This document shows positions 11,448-22,734 of a stretch of DNA of 64,000 bases, one piece after another (positions within the stretch are counted from its first letter, which is position 1; each line of letters begins with the position of its first letter). A program made the position numbers and the translations under genes. The notes below the pieces were generated by a model. It was not told where the DNA came from. It saw only the letters and a program-made list of their open reading frames with translations, and did not search any database. Origin of the DNA: Sinonovacula constricta (taxonomy: Eukaryota > Mollusca > Bivalvia > Cardiida > Solecurtidae); the NCBI GenBank assembly GCA_007844125.1, contig CM017556.1, positions 75,227,618 through 75,291,617 of the forward strand, given 5' to 3'.

Positions 11448-13560
11448 AAGGTATAGATATTATTAAAAGATTTCAAAACCCAGTCTGCTTCAGTATTACT
11501 TTCTTAATGGTATACCATTTCTTAACTTTTACTATTTATAAAAACTGTTTTAACACACCATGAGGCAGGATTGTGTTGAATACTGTTTATTTTTCCATAT
11601 AATCAATAACTTGACAGTTAACAAACATCAACATAATAGAAGAATCTAATTCACTTTCTATATCGAATGGGTGGCAGAATCATGTTTTTGAATGTTATCA
11701 AAACAACTGTTTAAAATGTATTTTACTGAGATTAAATCGCATGTTTATATCATTTAAAAGGACCACTTAATGGCACATTTATCGAGTACTTACACATAGT
11801 CAATTTATATCAAATGGTGTAAGGAGAATGAAACATGTGCTATTGTTAAACATAAAATGATTAATATTTCAAGAGAGACGTGTGTTGCATAATCATCTGC
11901 AAATTTAAATTAATATGTATTTATTTGTCATAATGATTTTTTCATGCTACATTAAAACATTTGCTGTACATTATTTAGACGTGTTCTTGCTTAAACACCT
12001 TAACATGAACGAAACGGATAAAAAAATAAAATGATTTGTAATACATATATATTCTTGTTTGTTTTGACAACATTAATTAAAGAGTATGATAAAAGCCAAT
12101 CCAAAAAGGAGTGTCATCTCTGGATGAGAGGTCTAATAGTTTTAAACCTAAACCCTTGAGCCAAAGGTTTTCACACTGCAAGAAGAAAAGTTATCCTATA
12201 TAAAGCAGGGACTTAAGCAGGTTGTGAATTAATAAAGACACAGGTTAGCTTTAAATCATAGACCAAATTATTTCGTATATTAAGTATTAAATAGTGTTTA
12301 AGGTAGGCAATGGTTCTGTACTGGTACCTATTAAATGGCACTTAAGTGATTCAGTTCAGTTGATGAATAACCCTACTGTAACTAAAACACATATCTTTAG
12401 TTTAATTGGCTCTGATTGGCACGTTTAAATTAGCTAATTGCTTTATGTTTTAACAATGCACATCGAATCAGAAAAAAACTGAGGAAGCTTATTCCCAATC
12501 AATACAAATATATAACTAAAACTATAGATTTTTATTTATTTATTTATTAATACTTCCATGTGTTGTTGTGACTAGTTTACTAGGTCATATTAACCTTAAT
12601 TTTGACGTGTTTATATAGTCAAAACAACATACAACTATAAAGAAACATTCTATCAATAAAAATAAAAACTGAATTAAACATAATAAACAGTTCAGACAAA
12701 AGGGTTTCTGCATTTACTCAATATATGTAATTACTGTACTAAAATATGTAAACCAGGGTTCCTATGATATGAAATAAGTTAATACTATGTCAGCAGTAGG
12801 TAATAATAAACTCTGTCTGTCAATACTGTAGGACATATATCAAAATAGAACACACACCAAGAACACCACACCTGCAATGTTGTTAGTTGTTTATTATGAT
12901 CTATTTGTCAAAATGTTCTGATATAAAAAGTTAAATACGTTCACATCAACTAACAACTCAATGGTAATTTTTAATATTGTCTGGAAGAAGTCTGGCTCCA
13001 AGATGTGTTTAAGGTCCGCTGTATTAATTGAACGTCTCAGAACAACAGGCACAGGCCATACAGAGACATCGCTGGGTCAGGGGATTCATCACCGTTGTCT
13101 TATTCCTAGAATCAGTATAAAAAGACACTTAAGTGCATATTCTACAGGAAACGGTATAATCTAATTATACTTGTGTTTAAATATTGATAGTTGATTGTGG
13201 TTCTTTTTTCTTTCCGATTTCAGGTCCCATACATATTTCATTCTTTTGTGTCCTCATCCACCGACTTATTCATTTTATTTTAATTAAATATTATGTCTTT
13301 CTCGTTTAGTTTAGGCAAAGAGTAGCCACAATAAATACCACCAATCACACAGTTTCTGTGGAAGTATGTATGGACAAAAAAGAGCATCAACAATAAGGTC
13401 TAAATGGGACTTTGTCTATGATTCATTGAGAATTCGAGTTCTTTGTTTACACTCGGTTTCGTTATGTTTACTGCTGATTCATGGAAACTAAAAGCAGGCA
13501 ATGAATACACATACAAAAACGATATTTATCTTTAATCCATTTTCAAATTTATTCATTTTC
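11448..13560. other. AT-rich intergenic or intronic DNA
   Basis: No supported gene. A short TTTA microsatellite lies at about 12530-12548. The 67-codon frame at 12961-13164 has no recognisable motif. Confidence 0.4.
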
Positions 13561-13643
13561 CTTGGCCGCTTTTCTTGAAATGTCTGTTTTATTTGTCAGC
13601 TTTATATTATTGTTTTGCATGCAATACACCGACAGGAAGTCTT

Positions 13644-13770
13644 TGTATGACTCCCGGTGGTGGCGCTGCGAAACTGGAAGATATTCGCGCACCTTGCGAA
13701 GTGGGCGGTCCCGTTACTATATGTCTATGCTCCAACCTCGCACTTCCTGAAAGTTTTCTTCAAAGACAAA
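13644..13770 (+). CDS. Candidate terminal exon or GC-rich repeat fragment
   Basis: A GC-rich island in AT-rich DNA, preceded by a possible acceptor (CACCGACAG at 13628-13636). Two plus frames are open to a nearby stop. One contains four cysteines (SLCMTPGGGAAKLEDIRAPC, then TICLC) and the other is Arg/Tyr rich. The minus strand is also open, so openness proves little. It may be an exon of a small gene starting near 11331, or a transposon scrap. Confidence 0.18.
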
Positions 13771-14567
13771 CAGTATAAAAATAATCCATCAGAGTGAGAC
13801 AACTAACAGTAAGCACATGTATCGTAAGTTTCCGAGCTAAGAATACAATGATCAAAGAGCCTTATAATAAACACAATAAAAAGTATGTTCATGCCTCTGC
13901 TACTTAACAATTTACTGAAGAGAGAACAGTTTGAAAAATAACCGTCCAGGTAATGAAGCATAATAAGAACTAGTTAATGTCGTCATATGATAAAACCGAG
14001 ACGTCATTTGGAAAGATGTAAATATTACCTTACACATGGTAACTTGTCAAATTTTATTAGTAAATAAAGAACATGACAAAAGAAAACAAAACAAACGTAA
14101 TGAAATTTAGTGTTTTGTGGCGATTATAATGCGAGATCCCAAAATAATGTTTATAAGCTGAGGGTTTATCTGAAAATGCGTGTCAAATAATAAACACATG
14201 CCAAATAATACACACAGATTAGTTTTGACGTGCGATATCACGTCCAGGGTAATGAATACTGTCTCATAATAAGTTACCTCATCTTTATAGACACGGCTGG
14301 AGTAATGAAAAGACTTAGATTTAAATCATTAACGTACCGCATTTGAATTTTAAAAAAGGTTCGCCAGTCTCTGCTTCTGCATGTGTACAAAATATCTACA
14401 AAATGGGCACGTATACACATGGCTTATTGATAATTTAATGTCAAGGTGACAAGTACAAGGACTTCTTCACAGTGAGCATTTCGTACGAGTGAAAAGACCA
14501 TTAGTGGTGACGCTTAAAACACCACACCACACAAACCAGAGGCAGTCTTGATACTTTAGAACCCAAC
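13771..14567. other. 5' flank of transporter copy 2
   Basis: Non-coding. The sequence just before the ATG contains ACTTTAG at about 14551-14557, which could be the acceptor of a 5'-UTR intron, but it is not strong. No TATA box or other promoter motif is convincing. Confidence 0.35.
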
Positions 14568-16427
14568 ATGGAGTTAGCTTTGCCAGATTACGTTGTGCTT
14601 ATTCTCGGCATCGGAATCTCTCTTGCTGTTGGCGTGTTTTATGCTTACAAGGACAGGCACAAAACATCTCTGGTGCGCTACCACAGGGCGGACAGAAAGC
14701 TCGATGCACTTCCGGTAGCAATATCACTTCTTGTGACTAAAGAATCGTCTATATTCTTTCTTGGATACCCGGCCGAGATATATGCCTATGGCATCCAATA
14801 CTACCTTTCAACGTATGCAAGGTCATTAGGTTTTGTTTGGATAATTATTATTTCGGTCCCGTTGTTCTACCCTAAGGCGTTGACAAGTGTGTTTGAATAT
14901 TTAGAAAAGAGACATGGTACTGTTGAACTGAGACGCATCACTATGGTGCTGGATTCCTTGTATAACGTGTTGTACTCGGCAGTCATCCTGTTCGGAGCTT
15001 CAATCGCGTTGTCTTCAGTAACACCCATTGACTCTTGGGTGTTCGTCCTAGGGCTCACATTGATCGCAGTGGTCTACACTGCGCTCGGCGGAATCAAGGC
15101 TGTTGTTTATGCAGATGTCATCCAGTGCGCTGTTATGGCCATATCATACATAGCGATTATCGTCTATGGTGTAATTAGCGTGGGAGGCTTTGGAAATGTT
15201 TTCGTTCTCAACAAGCCTAGTGGACGTCTGAACATGTTTGATTTCAATCCCGATCCCCTTGTTCGGAATTCATTTTGGGCTCTTTGCATAGGTAATTTCA
15301 TCGTGGAGTTTAGCCACATACCATCACAGACAATCGTTCAGAGACTTAACTCTACTAAATCAATGTCGGATGCAAAGAAGGTTATGTATTTTTTCATTCC
15401 GATGTACTTTATCGTTGAATCTGTTGCAATGCTCGAGGGTCTTGTTGCGTATGCCTATTTCAGCAACAAAGGTTGTGACCCTCTGGCGTCTGGACGGATC
15501 AAGAACCCGAATCAAATAATTCCAATTACCGTAGTTGACATGTTCGCCTTCATTCCTGGAGCCTCGGGATTGTTCTTCGCGGCTCTATGCTGCGCATCAT
15601 TAAGCACTCTGTCATCTTTATTCAGTAGCATGTCTGCAGTCGTGACAGAAGAGTTCCGCACGACAGTCTTCAAGAGGATGTCGGAAGTAAAACTGACTTT
15701 TTTCTCCAAACTATTGGTGGTCATCATAGCTGTCGCTTGTGTCGGATTTGCATTGGTCCTCGGCAATGTCCAAGGACCGTTACATCAGATTGCTTTCACG
15801 ACACTGTCCTGTATTTTCAGTCCAGTTGTAGGAATCTTCATGTTGTCCATATTCAGTCGTAAAACGTCCGTGAAGGGTATCCTGATAGGGGCCGCATCGG
15901 GGTTGGCCTTGGGAATGTGGCTGTCAGCAGGTGCCAACTTTTCCACAGGCGTTAAGCAGACACCATACCTTCCTCTGGGACCTGTAACTGGCTGTAATTG
16001 GCTGGAAGGTTACAACCGTTCTTTAAACGTTTCGGTGACTATGCTGACTAACAGAAGCAAAGAAATCGACATAATTTCAAGCGTAACTTACCTACCGCAC
16101 ACAAACCATTTAAACACTACTCTGCAACCGATGGCGCCAGCAAAGATAATTGGATTAAACCGACTTTATTCCATCTCGTATAATTATTTTGTTGTTGTGT
16201 CCCTTGCAGTTACCGTTATTGTTGGACTTCTTGCTAGCAGGGTATTCAAACCACAGTTTGACGTCCCCGAGAACATGACGTATTCTCTGCCCTCGATGTG
16301 CTGTTCACTGTGCAAGAGACCAAGTCATAAGGGGTACCATCAGAACCCTCCAGCAATCCTGGACCAGGACGAGATTACCTCTTGTAATATTGACAGGAGC
16401 TTTAAACTGAAGCAAACTACAACTTAA
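14568..16427 (+). CDS. SLC5-family sodium-coupled solute transporter (SMCT/SMVT-like), copy 2
   Basis: A single-exon frame of 619 residues, paralogous end to end with the minus-strand copy at 677-2506. It keeps the same landmarks: helix 1 DYVVLILGIGISLAVG, the helix-2 motif GYPAEIYAYG, SSF signature region GGIKAVVYADVIQ, FNPDPLVRNSFW, CDPLASGRIKNPNQIIP, the sodium-site helix ASLSTLSSLFSS, and NRLYSISYNYF before the last helix. The extracellular loop before the last helix and the cytosolic tail differ most from copy 1 and carry several N-x-S/T sites (NRS, NVS, NTT). The start aligns with the paralogue's start and sits at the correct distance from helix 1. The expected role is Na+-coupled uptake of monocarboxylate- or vitamin-like solutes at the plasma membrane; the substrate is unknown. 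A 24-bp satellite begins about 130 bp after the stop. Confidence 0.92.
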   Translation: MELALPDYVVLILGIGISLAVGVFYAYKDRHKTSLVRYHRADRKLDALPVAISLLVTKESSIFFLGYPAEIYAYGIQYYLSTYARSLGFVWIIIISVPLFYPKALTSVFEYLEKRHGTVELRRITMVLDSLYNVLYSAVILFGASIALSSVTPIDSWVFVLGLTLIAVVYTALGGIKAVVYADVIQCAVMAISYIAIIVYGVISVGGFGNVFVLNKPSGRLNMFDFNPDPLVRNSFWALCIGNFIVEFSHIPSQTIVQRLNSTKSMSDAKKVMYFFIPMYFIVESVAMLEGLVAYAYFSNKGCDPLASGRIKNPNQIIPITVVDMFAFIPGASGLFFAALCCASLSTLSSLFSSMSAVVTEEFRTTVFKRMSEVKLTFFSKLLVVIIAVACVGFALVLGNVQGPLHQIAFTTLSCIFSPVVGIFMLSIFSRKTSVKGILIGAASGLALGMWLSAGANFSTGVKQTPYLPLGPVTGCNWLEGYNRSLNVSVTMLTNRSKEIDIISSVTYLPHTNHLNTTLQPMAPAKIIGLNRLYSISYNYFVVVSLAVTVIVGLLASRVFKPQFDVPENMTYSLPSMCCSLCKRPSHKGYHQNPPAILDQDEITSCNIDRSFKLKQTTT

Positions 16428-16555
16428 GAATGTCGCCTTTGCAGCGGACCTTTTAGTTGGTATTATTATTCTGTGTGTTCATTTTGTACTTGTATGCGAT
16501 ATAATGACCTCTGAATTGAAAGTGGTTTTTAATGTAAGCTTATGAGAAACTTGGT

Positions 16556-19500
16556 CGATGGTACGTTACAATTACTGAATGATGGTAGGTTACAATACCT
16601 GAATGATAGAAGGTAACAATTACTGAATAATGGCAGGTAACAATTACTACGTGATGGTAGGCTACAATTACTAAGTGATGGTAGACTACAAATACTACAT
16701 GATGGTAGGCTACAATTACTACCTTGATGGTAGGCAACAATTACTACGTGATGTTAGGCTGCAATTACTACCTTGATAGTAGGCAACAATTACTACGTGA
16801 TGGTAGGCAACAATTACTACCTTGATGGTAGGCAACAATTACTACCTTGATGGTAGGCAACAATTACTAAGTGATGTTAAGCTGCAATTACCAGCCGATG
16901 TTAGGTTACGATTACTAAGGCTTGTTAGGCTACAGAAACTAAGTGATGTTAGGCTACAATTACAAAATGATGTTAGGCTACAATTACAACCTTGATGTTA
17001 GGCTTAAATTACTATGTGATGTTAGGCTTAAATTACTACGTGATGTTAGGCTTCAATTACTACGTGATGTTAGGCTAGTTACTACGTGATGGTAGGCTAC
17101 AATTACTAAGTGATGTTAGGCTACAATTACTACGTGATGTTAGACAACAGTTACTACGGGATGGTAGGCTACAATTACTACGTGATGTTAGACTACAGTT
17201 ACTACGTGATGGTAGGCTACAGTTACTACGTAATGTTAGGATACAGTTACTACGGGATGTTGGACTACAGTTACTACGTGATGGTAGGCTACAATTACTA
17301 AGTAATGTTAGGCTTAAATTACTAAGTGATGTTAGGCTACAGTTACTACGTGATGTTAGGCTACAGTTACTACGTGATGGTAGGCTACAATTACTACGTG
17401 ATGGTAGGCAGCAATTACAACGTGATGGTAGACTACAATTACTAAGTGATGTTAGGCTTAAATTACTAAGTGATGTTAGGCTACAGTTACTACGTGATGT
17501 TAGGCTACAGTTACTACGTGATGGTAGGCTACAATTACTACGTGATGGTAGGCAACAATTACTATGTGATGGTAGGCTACAATTACTAAGTGATGTTAGG
17601 CTTAAATTACTAAGTGATGTTAGGTTACAGTTACTACGTGATGTTAGGCTACAGTTACTACGTGATGGTAGGCTACAATTACTACGTGATGTTAGGCTAC
17701 AATTACTACGTGATGGTAGGCTACAATTACCACGTGATGTTAGGCTACAGTTACTACGTGATGGTAGGCTACAGTTACTAAGTGATGGTAGGCTACAATT
17801 ACTACGTAATGTTAGGCTACAGTTCCTACGTGATGGTAGGCTACAGTTACTAAGTGATGTTAGGCTACAGTTACTACGTAATGTTAGGCTACAATTACTA
17901 AGTGATGTTAGGCTACAATTACTACGTAATGTTAGGTTACAGTTACTACGTGATGATAGGCTACAATTACTAAGTGATGTTAGGCTACAGTAACTACGTG
18001 ATGTTAGGCTACAGTTACTACGTGATGGTAGGCTACAATTACTAAGTGAAGTTAGGCTACAATTACTAAGTGATGTTAGGCTACAATTACGAAGTGGTGT
18101 TAGGCTATAATTACTAAGTGATATTAGGCTACAATTACTAAGTGGGGTTAGGCTATAAATACTAAGTGATGGTAGGCTACAATTACTACGTGATGGTAGG
18201 CTACAATTACTAAGTGATGGTAGGCTACAATTACTACCTGATGGCAGGCTACAATTACTAAGTGATGGTAGGCTACAATTACTACGTGATGGTAGGCTAC
18301 AATTACTAAGTGATGGTAGGCTACAATTACTAAGTGATGGTAGGCTACAATTACTACGTGATGGTAGGCTACAATTACTAAGTGCTGGTAGGCTACAATT
18401 ACTACGTGATGGTAGGCTACAATTACTAAGTGAAGTTAGGCTACAATTACTAAGTGATGGTAGGCTACAATTACTACGTGATGGTAGGCTACAATTACTA
18501 CGCGATGGTCGGCTTCAATTACTAAGTGATGGTAGGCTACAATTACTAAGTGCTGGTAGGTTACAATTACTACGTGATGGTAGGCTGCAATTACTAAGTG
18601 ATGGTAGGCAACAATTACTACGTGATGGTAGGCTACAATTACTAAGTGATTGTAGAGCCTACAATTACTACGTGATGGTAGGCTACAATTACTACGTGAT
18701 GGTAGGCTACAATTACTAAGTGATGGTAGGCTACAATTACTTAGTGATGGTAGCCTACAATTACTAAGTGGTGTTAGGCTATAAATACTAAGTGATGGTA
18801 GGCTACAATTACTACGTGATGGTAGGCTACAATTACTACGTGATGGTAGGCTACAATTACTAAGTGATGGTAGGCTACAATTACTAAGTGATGGTAGGCT
18901 ACAATTACTATGTGATGGTAGGCTACAATTACTAAGTGATGGTAGGCTACAATTACTAAGTGGTGTTAGGCTATAATTACTAAGTAATGTTAGGCTACAG
19001 TTACGTAGTGATGTTAGGCTACAATTACTAAGTGATGATAGGCTACAATTACTACGTGATGTTAGGCTACAATTACTAAGTGATGTTAGGCTACAATTAC
19101 TAAGTGGTGTTAGGCTACAATTACTACGTGATGTTAGACTACAGTTACTACGTAATGGTAGGCTACAGTTACTAAGTGATGTTAGGCTACAGTTACTACG
19201 TGATGGTAGGCTACAATTACTAAGTGATGTTTGGCTACAATTACTACGTGATGGTAGGCTACAATTACTGGCCGATGGTAGGCTACAGTTACTAAGTGAT
19301 GTTAGGCTACAATTACTAAGTGATAGGACTACAGTTACTTCGTGATGGTAGGCTACAATAACTAAGTGATGTTATACTACAGTTACTACGTTGTCGTAGG
19401 CTACAGTTACTACGTGATGGTAGGCTACAGTTACTACGTGATGGTAGGCTACAATAACTAACTGATGTTAGACTACAGTTACTACGTTGTCGTAGGCTAC

Positions 19501-19622
19501 AGTTACTACGTGATGGTAGGCTACAGTTACTACGTTGTGGTAGGCTACAATTATGGGCTGATGATGAGCTACAATTACTTAATAAAAGTAGGGTATAATT
19601 ATTAGCCAATGGTAGGCTACTG
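16556..19622. repeat. 24-bp tandem array, about 128 copies
   Basis: Head-to-tail units built from GTGATGGTAGGCTACAATTA plus CTAC or CTAA. Main variants are GATGTTAGG versus GATGGTAGG, CAGTTACT versus CAATTACT, and ACGTGATG versus AAGTGATG. Variants are interspersed, which implies repeated local amplification. Copies at both edges are most diverged, as expected for unequal exchange. Because 24 is divisible by three, short Tyr-rich frames arise (YYVMVGYN), which are not genes. An AATAAA at 19581 lies near the right edge and could serve the transporter transcript if it reads through. Confidence 0.97.
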
Positions 19623-20172
19623 TTTCTGAAGGAGTTTGGGGACAATTGTAGGTGGATAGTAAGATAGTATTGTTGAGTGGACTTTCAATTGAGAATCGGT
19701 ATTAATGTGCTAATTCAAATTGGTGGAAATATGAAAATCGAAAGTTCCTTTCATGCAAATTAGATTTTACGCAACTGTGTTTCATACCACGATGAAACGC
19801 ACAAAATTAACATTAAAACCTTTAATGTTTGATCATTTTCCTTAGTTCAATGTCTGAATCAGAAAAAAAGACTTGAATATAAAGTTTAAAAGGAAATCCG
19901 ATAATCTTGCTTTAAGGGCAATGCATTGTATGAATCATTAACACACATGCCTGTACAATATTCAATATTTAATCAGAGTTTATTTATATTCTATACTTTC
20001 ATTGGTAACAAAAAATATTCTATTGAAGTGAAATATAAATAAAACTTTTTACATATTAATATATACTCAGTGTCCTGTGTAATGAGTGTTGGGTAGAAAT
20101 AAATGTGGAGTGGAATTACAAGGGACTGTCAATATCCATCAAGACTTTGACTCAAGGAATCATATGGTGTTA

Positions 20173-20273
20173 TTGCATGCATATGTCGATGTTATTGCAT
20201 GCATATTGCATGCATATGTCGATGTTATTGCATGCATATGTCGTTGTTATTGCATGCATATGTCGTTGCGCAT
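20173..20273. repeat. 22-bp short tandem repeat, about 4.5 copies
   Basis: Units containing TTGCATGCATATGTCGATG. Each unit holds the palindrome ATGCAT, giving a purine-pyrimidine alternating stretch (TGCATGCATAT). Not coding. Confidence 0.85.
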
Positions 20274-22467
20274 CATTGTGTCGGTGAGATGTTATAAAAC
20301 AAAATAAAAACTGTCACTAAACATTTGTCTAAAGAAATGTGAGAATGTTATTATATGTTAAGGAAATGTAACTGGGAAGTGTTGTTTTGCACCAGGTATT
20401 TGTCTAAAGAAATGCGAGAATGGTATTGCAAGATCCTGCCGTTTAAGGTACCAATTAAATTTCCCAGTCATTGTTAACAACGGAACACGACGGCGTAGAT
20501 AAGCACGCACAAGCAGCAAGATGTACAATGAGTACTACCCGTCGTTATTTCAAAATAAAGAAAATAAAATAGAAGCAGACCAACTGTGATGTTGTATGTA
20601 TCATTAAGTTTAACGCCATCCACCTTCGGCATACGTTTTCACAACAATCTTGCTAAATCCTGTATCATCATATTAAAACTTCAGTTAATATTCTTGTCAT
20701 TTTACCTGTCTAACAACATTTTAATTCAGCACAGTATCACAAAGAATATGGTTCAAAGCATCATTTTAAGTCAATAAAGTTTGTTTTAATGACATGTTTT
20801 CCATTAGGTAGTTTGCTATATATATACCTTTCTGAAAATACAATATGTTTCATTTTATCGTGTGTTTATTTTTTCTTTAGGTACATTTTGGCATTTGTTT
20901 ACTCATACTCAAACCTTAATATTCGTAGATGTATATACCCATCAGTTGACTACATGAAAGTGTGAATGGGTTAATTATTCGACAGCTTTCTAACCTTACT
21001 TTAAATCTACCTATAAATGCTAACACTAAAAGGAATACATGTCAGAGAGGCAGGTTCTAATTAGTGGGATATTGCTATACCCATTGAAAAAACATACACA
21101 TCACTTTACCAATGTGATTGGTAGAATGTCTTTTTCCTCATGAGTGCATTGGTGTTTGGCTATGATTTGAGGGGAACGTTCATCAACAAACATTACAGCT
21201 CAGTATTAAATTACCTACAGGATGTTACTAATATTTTATTTTACTAGTTAGGTTTAAAAAAAGGAAAGAGCTAGAATTGACATACGGTAAAAAGGCCTTA
21301 AAAATATATATAAGCATAAGTGCTACACTTGCAAATGGTATTTGGGACTCAACATTAAATACATATGAGTATATAAATAAGTGAAGTTTGGTCGAATGCC
21401 TGTAAAAAGTACTGATGCACCGAAATAGGTTGAAGAAGGGAGTACATACTGGTGGACATAGCGATACATGATGCCCTTGAAGGTAATTAAAGGAGTGTCA
21501 TGCTTTTTGCTCATATAACAGTGGACCAGCATAAACCAGGTAAAAAGACATGCCATGCCATAAATGATTTTATTTTTTCAATGTTGTAAGGTATTTAAAA
21601 CACTTGTATCAGCCTATAGGTATTTATATCCGCTTCCAACTAGGCCATATTGTAATAAACTAGGCCATATTGTGATAAACTAGGTCATTCTCATATGATG
21701 AGGCTAATTAAGGCTTTGTGTACATGGACGGTTGTGTGACTGATATTCCAGAAGGTCACTGGGTGTATTTGAACAACCTGACTATTACAAGGCACTGTGT
21801 AGATGTCATAGTACCATATATGACAACACAATTAAATTGAAAAGAAACACATTGCCACTTTTGCCTCTACTTTAATAAGCACAATAATAATGATCATTAC
21901 AATAATTGAATTCTAAGAAACAGTAATAATTTTCAATATGCACTAATTGTAATATACCTATCTACAAATAAACGTGCACATACAATGCCAAAGTGATCCC
22001 TGGCTGTCTCTTAACCTATCCTTGGCATTTCCCACCCTTACCCTCATCTTTAAAGATATCTATATTGCACGAATAATGCTGTATTGTCATTTATTGTCAC
22101 ACACTGTCACTGTTGACACTCTTACATTCTCCATGTTTTCTGCCACCAAGCACTATCAGAAGACAAATGAACACCTGATTAACAAAGGTTGTGCAGTAGC
22201 GCAACATCATCAGATTGCAGTTGCTACAATGCCAACTGCAGTTTAAGTTTTAAAACTTGTAGATTATCACAGATATTGCTTTAAAAATGAATTTAAACAA
22301 GTTGCCCAGTCGTCCTGGCTGCTGATTATTCGAAGGTCAAAGACCACTTACAAAATCCAAAATTTAGGATTTCTAGGGTAGATAACTGCGAACAAATTAT
22401 CCATCAACAGTACAAGAGCAGTTTTCTCCCATGTATATTTTTCTCCAGCAGTCAACAGAAATTTGAC

Positions 22468-22478
22468 TTTATTTTATT
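22468..22478 (-). terminator. Possible polyadenylation signals of the large gene
   Basis: Two overlapping AATAAA hexamers on the minus strand, 26-36 bases after the TAG. This would give an unusually short 3' UTR. AT-rich DNA makes such hexamers common, so a more distal signal may be used. Confidence 0.3.
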
Positions 22479-22503
22479 TGAATTTCGGTCCCACCTAACA
22501 GCA

Positions 22504-22734
22504 CTATTTTGATCGTGAATCATCCAAAGGATTATTGACAACAGATTCGTGTATCATTATAAACAAGGGCACATAGGTTAGAAAGTCCAGGAGATCTAGA
22601 GAGTGTAGATGGGAGAGTTTGTCTCGCACTTCCAACTCGTGTTCCAAGCTGACCCCACCTGCTCGCAGCTCCACGCACAGTTGATCCAGGGATATCCTAT
22701 TGGAATCCTCATCAACATTACACTCCCACAGCGT
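22504..22734 (-). CDS. Exon 13: terminal exon with second EF-hand-like unit
   Basis: Acceptor GTACACTGCAG, phase 0, 76 codons plus TAG. TLWECNVDEDSNRISLDQLC contains an acidic loop (D-E-D-x-N) that is close to but not a canonical EF-hand loop. LDLLDFLTYVPLFIMIHESV then forms a hydrophobic helix, and the end is NPLDDSRSK. It has the look of a conserved domain. Possible poly(A) signals follow within 40 bases of the stop. Confidence 0.85.
   Translation of the reverse strand, partial: TLWECNVDEDSNRISLDQLCVELRAGGVSLEHELEVRDKLSHLHSLDLLDFLTYVPLFIMIHESVVNNPLDDSRSK

Larger units (their letters stand above)
19623..22503. other. Intergenic between the 24-bp array and the large minus-strand gene
   Basis: AT-rich, with no supported gene. 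It contains a 75-bp-period duplication (ATTTGTCTAAAGAAATG at about 20323 and 20398) and a short direct repeat around 21641-21690 (AACTAGGCCATATTGT, two to three copies). The 22-bp array at 20173 is listed separately. Confidence 0.5.

Noticed and set aside
16556..19622. TTAGGC words resembling nematode telomere repeats
   Set aside because: TTAGGC occurs once per 24-bp unit and is never tandem; it is part of a satellite.
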